Source: Isoalcanivorax indicus (GTDB lineage Bacteria; Pseudomonadota; Gammaproteobacteria; Pseudomonadales; Alcanivoracaceae). Taken from it: a DNA stretch of 64,000 bases. How positions within the stretch are numbered: the stretch's first letter is position 1; every line of letters begins with the position of its first letter. The translations under genes were made by a program, and so were the position numbers. The notes beneath the pieces were generated by a model. The model was not told the DNA's origin, searched no databases, and saw nothing but the letters and a program-made list of their open reading frames with translations. This document shows, piece by piece, positions 58,197-64,000 of this stretch. The stretch covers positions 98,823-162,822 of the forward strand of contig NZ_QGMP01000004.1 in the NCBI RefSeq assembly GCF_003259185.1, given 5' to 3'.

Positions 58197-60026
58197 TTAC
58201 TCCGCTGTCTGTCCGGTGGCGCTGGCGACGCTCGCCATGTAGCGGCGCCAGCCTCCGAATGAGGTGATGTCCAGGGCGTCGTCCCGCGCCCAGCCCTCAC
58301 AGATGAATCCTTTTACTTCGCGCCCGTCGGCCAGCCGCAGCGTGCCGATGCCCAGCGGGGCCGGGATCAGGGCGACAAAGGAGCCGAACGCGCCCACCGG
58401 CACATCCCACAGCTCCACTTCGATAGCGGCACCCTCCGCATCACGAAGCAGCCCCGGCTTCGGCGGCACCGTGCCCGCCAGGGCATAGAAGCGGTATTCC
58501 GGTGCGGTGGTCGTGCGCTCGACGAACGCGGCGCCGCGCTCAATCAGTTGGCCGTTGAGCGGCATGCCAGAGAGATGGGCACCGACCACCGCCAGGCGCA
58601 CGCACCCCTGCGGCACCGTAGCGGGAACAGAGGACACCAGGGGCGGCAGCGCCTGCCCGGTCGCACCGCGCGGCCAGGGTTGTGCGGTTTGCCAGCGACG
58701 CCCCAACTCAAGCAGCGCCGCATCCGACCAGGCCGGGGCGATCAAGGTAATGCCGGTGGGCAGGCCACTGGCGCGGAAGGGGCCGGGCAAGGCCAGCGCG
58801 GCCATATCCAGGAGGTTGACGAAGTTGGTGTAGGTGCCCAGGCGGGTATTCAGCTCGACCGGCTCAGCCTCGATGTCCCGCAGCCGGTAATGGCTGGGCG
58901 TCGTCGGCACCAGCAAGGCATCCACCTGCGCCATCAACGCATCGGCTTTGCGCTTGAGCCCCGCCAGCGCATACTCGGCGCGAAAATAATCCGTGGCTGA
59001 CGACTGACCGCCCGAGGCGATAATGCTGGCGACAATGGGATCAACACCCTCCAGCCCGCCCTCGGCCACCAGATCACCGACCGCGACATGGCGTTCGGCC
59101 AGCCAGGGGCCGTGGTAGAGCAGCGCCGCTGCGTCATGAAACGCCGAGAAATCCAGCGGCACCAGCGTCGCGCCCAGTGCACGCCACCCATCGCAGGCCT
59201 GTTCGAAGCAGGCGGCGGCTTCTGTATCACCAAACCATGCCGGCGACTGCGGCACGCCCAGACGCAACGCCGCGCCAAACGCACGCGGCGCAGTATCCGG
59301 CCGGGGCCGCGCATACTCGTCCTCGGGATCAAAACCATAAAGTTGCCCGGCCACCGTCTCGGCATCGCCCACATCCAGGGCGAACACCGACAGGCAATCC
59401 AGGGAGCGGCACGCGGGAACAACACCCCGCACACTGGCGGCACCGCGTGTCGGCTTGAGACCCACCAGATTATTGAAGCCCGCTGGCACCCGCCCGGAAC
59501 CCGCCGTGTCCGTACCCAGCGCAAAGGGCACCTGCCCCAGCGCCACCGCCACCGCCGAACCGGAACTGGAGCCGCCGGATATGAACTCGGGATTGAAAGG
59601 ATTGCGCACTGCCCCATATGGCGAACGCGTGCCCACCAGGCCGGTAGCAAACTGATCCAGATTGGTCTTGCCCACCAGAATGGCGCCGGCTTCCATCAGC
59701 CGTTGTACGCCCGCAGCCGTCTGCTCGGCCTCGCGCGCAAACCCCGGGCAGGCGGCGGTGGTCTGCCAACCGGCCACATCAATGTTGTCCTTGATGGCGA
59801 AGGGAACACCGTAAAGCGGCAACGCCTCCTGTGCGCCCCCCGCCGCCGCCAGGCGTTCGGCAAGCTGCGCCAGTTGGCGCGCCAGCTGGCTGTCGGTGGC
59901 GACCGCTATCCAGATTGCCGGATCCCCCTGCCGCAACTGCTCGACCAGCTCCCCCACCAGCACCTGCGGTGTGGCGGGTCCGTCCCGGTATGCGGCCAGC
60001 CAATCGTTGATCATCCACCCGTACAT
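58197..60026 (-). CDS. atzF: Allophanate hydrolase
   Basis: 609 residues from the ATG at 60024-60026, chosen because AAGAAGGTG lies upstream. A GTG at 60050 would fall within the palindromic operator, only about eight bases from the predicted sigma-54 start site. The N-terminal amidase domain has the Ser-cisSer-Lys triad: Lys79 (AIKDNIDV), Ser153 (GGSSSGSA) and Ser177 (TDTAGSGRVPA), matching AtzF spacing. The C-terminal third is the decarboxylating N-carboxyurea domain (PLNGQLIERGAAFVERTTTA). It hydrolyses allophanate to two ammonia and CO2, completing the urea amidolyase pathway. First gene of the cluster. Confidence 0.95.
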   Translation of the reverse strand: MYGWMINDWLAAYRDGPATPQVLVGELVEQLRQGDPAIWIAVATDSQLARQLAQLAERLAAAGGAQEALPLYGVPFAIKDNIDVAGWQTTAACPGFAREAEQTAAGVQRLMEAGAILVGKTNLDQFATGLVGTRSPYGAVRNPFNPEFISGGSSSGSAVAVALGQVPFALGTDTAGSGRVPAGFNNLVGLKPTRGAASVRGVVPACRSLDCLSVFALDVGDAETVAGQLYGFDPEDEYARPRPDTAPRAFGAALRLGVPQSPAWFGDTEAAACFEQACDGWRALGATLVPLDFSAFHDAAALLYHGPWLAERHVAVGDLVAEGGLEGVDPIVASIIASGGQSSATDYFRAEYALAGLKRKADALMAQVDALLVPTTPSHYRLRDIEAEPVELNTRLGTYTNFVNLLDMAALALPGPFRASGLPTGITLIAPAWSDAALLELGRRWQTAQPWPRGATGQALPPLVSSVPATVPQGCVRLAVVGAHLSGMPLNGQLIERGAAFVERTTTAPEYRFYALAGTVPPKPGLLRDAEGAAIEVELWDVPVGAFGSFVALIPAPLGIGTLRLADGREVKGFICEGWARDDALDITSFGGWRRYMASVASATGQTAE

Positions 60027-60041
60027 GCTTTTGAGCACCTT

Positions 60042-60053
60042 CTTGTACACAAG
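60042..60053. promoter_or_regulatory. CTTGT-N2-ACAAG palindrome, candidate GntR/FCD operator
   Basis: Perfect inverted repeat of five bases each side around two bases, located about +5 to +16 relative to the predicted sigma-54 start site. FCD-type GntR proteins bind short palindromes of this shape, and one such gene lies in the same cluster (53831). A repressor here would block early transcription. Confidence 0.65.
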
Positions 60054-60068
60054 TTTGTGTTCTTGAAA

Positions 60069-60084
60069 AGCAAGGGGTGTGCCA
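60069..60084 (-). promoter_or_regulatory. Sigma-54 promoter of atzF
   Basis: Minus strand TGGCACACCCCTTGCT matches the consensus TGGCAC-R-N4-TTGCW at every defined position. GG and GC are the correct distance apart (-24/-12). The start site should be near 60058. Sigma-54 promoters need an enhancer-binding activator, NtrC being the usual one for nitrogen genes. Confidence 0.88.
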
Positions 60085-60203
60085 GCGCGTGAAGGCGTCG
60101 TGACAGAAAGATTTAACGTGATGATTTTTATTGATTAATTTCGGGGAGGGTGTGGCGTGAACAGGACGGACGGCATCGCTTTCCCGGGGATTGGCGCATC
60201 ACC

Positions 60204-60246
60204 GTGGTGCAGATGCACCACACTGGTTGCACCATCGGGTTGCACC
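60204..60246. promoter_or_regulatory. Cluster of NtrC-like sites upstream of the sigma-54 promoter
   Basis: TGCACC-N5-GTTGCA (60228-60244) matches the NtrC consensus TGCACC-N5-GGTGCA at 11 of 12 defined positions. A second copy with one extra spacer base lies at 60214-60231, a third TGCACC half-site at 60241-60246, and a perfect inverted repeat GTGGTGCA-N2-TGCACCAC at 60204-60221. Distance to the start site is about 150-190 bp, normal for an NtrC enhancer. Confidence 0.7.
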
Positions 60247-60314
60247 GTGAAGGCGCGGCGCCTCGCCCATCCGATTCCACATTGCACGGGGACAGGCGGG
60301 CGCCGACCCTGAGC

Positions 60315-62363
60315 CTAGAGTTCGCTGACCGGCACGACCGGCAGCACCACACTGGAAGGACGCTGCGCGTCGTTATAGAGAGTGATGGCGTTACCTTCAG
60401 CCAGCGCCTGCAACGGCAGAGGCCAGACACCCTGAATCTGGTTACTGGCACTGATGGAGACACGCAACCGGTGCCCCGGACGGATCAGCGCCGCCGCCGG
60501 GAATATCTCGACCGGCACCAAGACCGGCTCATTCGGCTGCAGCGGCTGCATGTCCTGCTCGGCAAACGAATGCCACGGCTGCATCATCACACCGTCGATA
60601 TAGCGGGCGCGCTGCTCATCGACCTTGCGGTGCGCCGCCGACATCAACCCCGTGGAGATCGGCGTGGCCCGACCCAGCGGATCGACCACAGACACCCGCA
60701 CCGCCAGGGCCGCATGGGGACGCGTCGCCGACACCCAGAGATCGGCCTGGATCGGACCATTGATGTACATGCTCCGCAGCAACGGCGCCGTTTCGTATAC
60801 CAGTGCGTCCTGGCGTGCCTCCACATAGCGGTTGTCGGCATGGCACGGCAGCGGCAGCAATCCGTTCAGGCCCAGCGACCACTGCACCCCGCTGCTTGAG
60901 CAGGCACTGTGATCCCGGACCGTCACCGAACCTTCCAGCTGCCGCCCATCGGCGCTGCGGACCACGGAGACGTCCGGCGCTGCCGGCTCATACAGCCGGT
61001 GTGGCCATTCGAATGAATAGGGCGTGTTGCGGGTGAGGCGTTTGTTGGCGCGCAAATAATAGCGCTGCGGGCTGATTGCCGGATGAGGCCAGTCGGTCGC
61101 GGTGGCGAAACGCTGGGTACCGAGCAACCCGTACCCCTCCACATACTGCGTCACAGTGGGCATGTCATCGACGCCGGTATCCATGCCCTTAAGATAGTGA
61201 TCGAACCAGCGCAACAGCAACTGCTGGGAGCCCGGGGCGCCACCGTTCAACTGATTGCCAACGGCCGAATCAAGAATCGACGATACATGAGAGCCCTTGA
61301 GCACCAGCAGTTTCGTGTTGCCCTGCTGCTTGATCTGCTCGTACAACAGCGGCACACCGCGCTGGAAGATATCGTTGCTGGCGCCCACCAGGAAGGTGGG
61401 CACCTCAATGTGTCGCGCGCTTTCCAACGGCGAACGCACCGCCCAGAAAGCACCGTCATCGGTGGCATAGCCGGGAACGTTATCCAGTGCATTGTTCACG
61501 GTGGGCAGATACCAGGCATCCAGTGCCGCGACATGCTCCTCCGTCACCCCTCGAATGTATTCAGCATGCTGCGGATAGGCGCGTTCCGCCAGGTCGTTGC
61601 TGACACTCAGACTGTATGTCAGCGACAGCCACAGATTGACGAATTCGGCATTCAGCAATCCGCCGGTGACCACCGTGTCGCGGTATGGATCGCCCATCGG
61701 CACCTGCGCGAACACGGCCTTCACGGACGGGTGGCCCTGGGCAGCCGTCTGCAACGCCGCGATGCCCAGATACGAGGTACCGGCGAGTCCAAGATTGCCA
61801 TCAAACCAGGGTTGCTGATTGACCCACTCCACCGCAGCACGGTAACCCGCCTGCTCCTCTTCGCCCAGCAATGCGGTGACACCGGAGGACATCCCGGTGC
61901 CACGCACGTCCACGGCTACGGATATATAGCCGCGTCGAATCATGTACTGATCCTCGCCGCCAATCAGCAACGTGGTTTGCGACGGCAGGATCGAACCCAG
62001 CAACGCACCGAGGTCAATACGGTAGGCGGTTTGTGTCAGGATCACCGGGAAAGGACCCGGCACCGGGTTCCCCTGCGCATCAGCCGGCACCGTCACCAGC
62101 ACGGCCAGTTTTCCGCCTTCCGGCGTATCAATGAACTGCAAGGGCAATGTGGCCGTGCGGGGATACTCCCGGTTGCGCGAATAGGAAGACCATTGCGCAC
62201 CGGCGCCTTCCGTGATGACCGGATTGACCTCGCTCTGCGTACCGCGCGTGCCCAGTGTGGTGGTTTGCGCATGAGCGATGCCCGTCAGGGCAGCGCTGAG
62301 TACGATCATCATGGCGCTACGCGTCATCAAGCCATATTGCGCCCACATCCTGCTGCGTTTCAT
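60315..62363 (-). CDS. Secreted CocE/NonD-family alpha/beta-hydrolase
   Basis: 682 residues. A signal peptide (TRSAMMIVLSAALTGIAHAQ) suggests periplasmic or outer location. The catalytic domain has nucleophile Ser197 in GTSYLG with likely Asp331 (VGASNDIFQRG) and His359 (KGSHVSS), plus VDVRGTGMSSG before it. The C-terminal beta-sandwich is typical of X-Pro dipeptidyl peptidase C-domains (ADLWVSATRPHAALAVRVSV, RPGHRLRVSISASN). Family members act on esters (cocaine esterase), glutaryl-cephalosporins or X-Pro peptides, so the substrate is open. AGGGAG lies eight bases before the start. It is divergent from the AraC gene at 62552, which may control it. Confidence 0.88.
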   Translation of the reverse strand: MKRSRMWAQYGLMTRSAMMIVLSAALTGIAHAQTTTLGTRGTQSEVNPVITEGAGAQWSSYSRNREYPRTATLPLQFIDTPEGGKLAVLVTVPADAQGNPVPGPFPVILTQTAYRIDLGALLGSILPSQTTLLIGGEDQYMIRRGYISVAVDVRGTGMSSGVTALLGEEEQAGYRAAVEWVNQQPWFDGNLGLAGTSYLGIAALQTAAQGHPSVKAVFAQVPMGDPYRDTVVTGGLLNAEFVNLWLSLTYSLSVSNDLAERAYPQHAEYIRGVTEEHVAALDAWYLPTVNNALDNVPGYATDDGAFWAVRSPLESARHIEVPTFLVGASNDIFQRGVPLLYEQIKQQGNTKLLVLKGSHVSSILDSAVGNQLNGGAPGSQQLLLRWFDHYLKGMDTGVDDMPTVTQYVEGYGLLGTQRFATATDWPHPAISPQRYYLRANKRLTRNTPYSFEWPHRLYEPAAPDVSVVRSADGRQLEGSVTVRDHSACSSSGVQWSLGLNGLLPLPCHADNRYVEARQDALVYETAPLLRSMYINGPIQADLWVSATRPHAALAVRVSVVDPLGRATPISTGLMSAAHRKVDEQRARYIDGVMMQPWHSFAEQDMQPLQPNEPVLVPVEIFPAAALIRPGHRLRVSISASNQIQGVWPLPLQALAEGNAITLYNDAQRPSSVVLPVVPVSEL

Positions 62364-62551
62364 ACATGTCTCTCCCTGATTCTTCTTGGTATATAAGCCT
62401 TGTCAGCATTCAAGCGACTCCGTAGCCTGAACCTGGCGTGCTGACACGAGAACCACTTAAAAGGACACGACCGCTCGCAAATTCGGACATTGATGCCGCT
62501 CTCATCCCGATTTGTGAACTGGTCCAGAAAAAGAGAGAGCAGGGTTTGCTC
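62364..62551. promoter_or_regulatory. Divergent region between hydrolase and AraC regulator
   Basis: 188 bases shared by two divergent genes. On the minus strand TATATA can serve as a -10 about 30 bases before the hydrolase ATG, without a clear -35. An in-frame extension of the AraC gene runs back to 62438 but lacks a ribosome site. No palindrome stands out. Confidence 0.35.
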
Positions 62552-63649
62552 ATGAAACGAAACACCGCTGCGCTTGCTGGCCATGCCTCACCTGGCAGAC
62601 CCGCGCCTCCCGCCGGGGGCTGGCTGCATACGTCTGTCGTGCAACTCTATCTCCGCGCCTGTGCGGCCTATGGCCTCCCCCGGCAGCGGGTGCTCAGGGA
62701 AACCGGCCTGTCCGAACAGGACATTGCCCCGACAGATGGCTGGGTACGCCAGGCCATCGTCGAGCGGCTCTTCAGACATCGCCTTGCGTTACAGCCCGCC
62801 CCCATCCCGGGCCTGCAGCTCGTTGCGCAATTTGACCCGTCCAGGGCCAACGTCGGCATGCTCGGCTTTCTTTGCCTCAGCAGCCCCAGCATCCGGCATT
62901 TTTTTGACGCGCTTGTCCGATTCGGCCAGCTGGCCACGAACCTCTTCGAGCTGCACCTCAGACACCGGCCCGGGGCGACCCTGTGGTGCGTGCAGATGGC
63001 CTACGAAGACCCGCAATTGATCAGCGACAATGAAGAATGGCTACTCGCCAGCCTTGCCCTGATGATCCAGCGCATGAACAGCCAGGCACTGCGCGAAGTC
63101 CATCTGGCCCACCCGCCACGCACGCTCGACGGCGCCCCGCATCCCCTCTACCAACAGGTCTTCCCGGCACCGGTTCGTTTCAACCAACCCTGCTCCGCAT
63201 TGCTGCTTAACCCCCAGACCCTGAACACGCCCTCGACAACAGGCGATGCGCTTGTCTTCGACACACTGTGTCAGCAGGCGGAGATGTCCCTCACCGCCAA
63301 CGGCCCGCCACAGCATCTGCTCGACCGCGTTCGTCATGAAATCCACGCACTGCTGGCGAGCGGCCGCGTATCGCGGGAGGACGTTTGCCAGCGCATAGGC
63401 GTCAGCGGCCGACACCTTCACCGGCTGCTGAAAGTCCACGGCAGTACTTACCAGGCGCTACTGGATGAGATCCGCGGGACCCTCGTTGTGCAACAGTTGT
63501 CGCAGACCCCGGCGGATATCCAGCAACTGGCCAGAATGCTGGCGTTCAGCGACGGCAAGGCGTTTTCACGATGGTTTCGTTTGCGGTTCGGGATGACGGT
63601 CGCGGGGTATTTGCGGGAGAGGGTGCAGGTTGGTGGGGTATTGGAGTGA
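62552..63649 (+). CDS. AraC-family regulator with arabinose-binding-like N-domain
   Basis: 365 residues from the ATG at 62552. Residues 30-210 form the N-domain seen in OruR/ArgR-type AraC proteins (LHTSVVQLYLRACAAYGLPR, DNEEWLLASLALMIQRMNSQ). The C-terminal double helix-turn-helix spans about 270-360 (SREDVCQRIGVSGRHLHRLL and IQQLARMLAFSDGKAFSRWF, ending RLRFGMTVAGYLRE). It probably senses a small lipid or amino-acid-like ligand and controls the divergent hydrolase. Both are inferences from family and position. No operon partner is visible downstream. Confidence 0.9.
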   Translation: MKRNTAALAGHASPGRPAPPAGGWLHTSVVQLYLRACAAYGLPRQRVLRETGLSEQDIAPTDGWVRQAIVERLFRHRLALQPAPIPGLQLVAQFDPSRANVGMLGFLCLSSPSIRHFFDALVRFGQLATNLFELHLRHRPGATLWCVQMAYEDPQLISDNEEWLLASLALMIQRMNSQALREVHLAHPPRTLDGAPHPLYQQVFPAPVRFNQPCSALLLNPQTLNTPSTTGDALVFDTLCQQAEMSLTANGPPQHLLDRVRHEIHALLASGRVSREDVCQRIGVSGRHLHRLLKVHGSTYQALLDEIRGTLVVQQLSQTPADIQQLARMLAFSDGKAFSRWFRLRFGMTVAGYLRERVQVGGVLE

Positions 63650-63726
63650 TTCGTTCCGGAGTACCTGGGCGGTTGCGGGAGTAAGCGGGCAGAGGGTCGA
63701 CCTACTTGATCAACGCGGTGCGTTGA

Positions 63727-63909
63727 CCCCTTCGGGGCGCCTGCGGCGTCCACCGGCGGTAGCCGGTGTCGCATGGCGGCGCTTGCGCCGCGAGGTAGTG
63801 GGAGAGAAGCGTCTCGCATGGGGGCGTAGCCACACGGCTTTCGCCGCACTGCGGCGAGTGTGGCGGAGCGCCGCCGGGCTGTGCCCGGTGGCCGGACCCG
63901 CGTAGCGGG
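63727..63909. repeat. Array of at least seven short perfect hairpins
   Basis: In order: CCCC-TTC-GGGG (63727), CGCC-TGC-GGCG (63738), CACCGGC-GGTA-GCCGGTG (63751), GCGGCG-CTTG-CGCCGC (63776), an outer GCCACAC/GTGTGGC (63829-63864) enclosing CGCCGC-ACT-GCGGCG (63842), CCGGGC-TGT-GCCCGG (63874) and CCCGC-GTA-GCGGG (63897). All stems are perfect with loops of three or four bases in the simple hairpins. Resembles clustered REP-like DNA or a folded RNA. Confidence 0.7.
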
Positions 63910-63956
63910 CCCCACAGGTAAAGAGAGGGGGCTCCCCATGCGAGAGCGCACCACAG

Positions 63957-63995
63957 CAAAACGCCCTGCCAGGATTCCCTGACAGGGCGCTTTAA
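63957..63995. terminator. Bidirectional rho-independent terminator
   Basis: CGCCCTG / CAGGGCG (63962-63968, 63983-63989) extended inward by CAGG/CCTG, with AAAA on the left and TTTAATTT on the right. Works on paper in both directions, probably between the AraC gene and a gene beyond the window. Confidence 0.75.
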
Positions 63996-64000
63996 TTTAA

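Larger units (their letters stand above)
60027..60314 (-). promoter_or_regulatory. Control region of the urea cluster
   Basis: 288 bases with no gene, between the hydrolase 3' end and atzF. Reading leftward it contains NtrC-like half-sites (60204-60246), an AT-rich stretch (60110-60140), a sigma-54 promoter (60069-60084), a perfect palindrome (60042-60053) and the atzF ribosome site. Individual sites are listed separately. Confidence 0.75.
63650..64000. other. Gene-free right end with structured DNA
   Basis: 351 bases with no credible gene. It contains a run of small GC hairpins (63727-63909) and a bidirectional terminator at the edge. An open frame on the minus strand (to 63954) has no ribosome site and follows the repeats, so I do not call it. 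Confidence 0.6.

Noticed and set aside
46869..60026. Urease or carboxyguanidine deiminase genes within the nitrogen cluster
   Set aside because: None of the frames matches these families; the pathway here is carboxylase plus allophanate hydrolase.
60110..60140. IHF site between the NtrC-like sites and the sigma-54 promoter
   Set aside because: AATCAA is present at 60131-60136 (minus strand) in AT-rich DNA, but the second half of the consensus (TTR after four bases) does not match.
60027..60314. Guanidine (ykkC-type) riboswitch before atzF/uca
   Set aside because: I looked for the conserved paired structure and motifs and saw none; the visible elements fit protein-controlled transcription instead. 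A covariance-model search would settle it.
63448..63954. 168-codon minus-strand frame at the right end
   Set aside because: It spans the hairpin array and the antisense of the AraC 3' end, with Arg/Pro-rich translation and no ribosome site.

Overview
The window reads as the chromosome of a GC-rich gammaproteobacterium of the Pseudomonas/Oceanospirillales type, possibly an Alcanivorax-like marine bacterium. The genus is a guess. The evidence is gene order: an MFS gene beside uvrA, uvrA near rplQ, rplKAJL-rpoBC running directly into rpsLG-fusA-tufA and the S10/spc/alpha operons, a second tuf gene inside a tRNA-tufB-tRNA(Trp)-secE-nusG block, and coaX-birA just upstream.

Layout. Positions 1-4.6 kb hold a truncated MFS transporter, a CsgD/VpsT-like LuxR regulator and uvrA with a LexA-type box. 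4.7-6.9 kb is a small accessory patch: one lipoprotein, one secreted beta-helix protein and a very small Cys/Trp-rich lipoprotein. 7.3-40.1 kb is one uninterrupted minus-strand block of translation and transcription genes, from a four-tRNA array (Thr-UGU, Tyr, Gly, Thr-GGU) through tufB, tRNA-Trp, secE, nusG, rplKAJL, rpoBC, rpsLG, fusA, tufA, S10, spc and alpha operons to rplQ. Several internal promoters and attenuator-like hairpins can be read in it. The two tuf genes encode the same protein and differ at four positions by eye. 40.2-44.4 kb is SPOR protein, coaX, birA and an acyl-CoA synthetase (minus). 44.7-46.5 kb holds a small membrane protein and an AT-richer secreted delta-60 repeat protein that looks foreign.

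46.9-60.0 kb is a complete urea-assimilation island on the minus strand: allophanate hydrolase (atzF), biotin-dependent urea carboxylase, a GntR/FCD repressor, an outer-membrane porin and the urea ABC transporter urtABCDE. Together these could bring urea through the outer membrane, import it with ATP, carboxylate it to allophanate and hydrolyse that to ammonia and CO2. There is no urease in view. Upstream of atzF the sequence shows a full-consensus sigma-54 promoter, a CTTGT-N2-ACAAG palindrome just downstream of the expected start site, and a cluster of NtrC-like half-sites about 150-180 bp upstream. This suggests nitrogen-limitation activation plus local repression of what may be one ~13-kb transcript. 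It is the most interesting functional unit in the window, although each protein family is known.

60.3-63.6 kb is a secreted CocE/NonD-type hydrolase divergent from an AraC regulator. The window ends in a non-coding array of short hairpins (63727-63909) and a bidirectional terminator. I found no CRISPR array, insertion sequence, prophage or clear unknown defence system. The best unexplained structures are the hairpin array, an inverted copy of the tRNA-Tyr T-arm, and the small lipoprotein/beta-helix pair.
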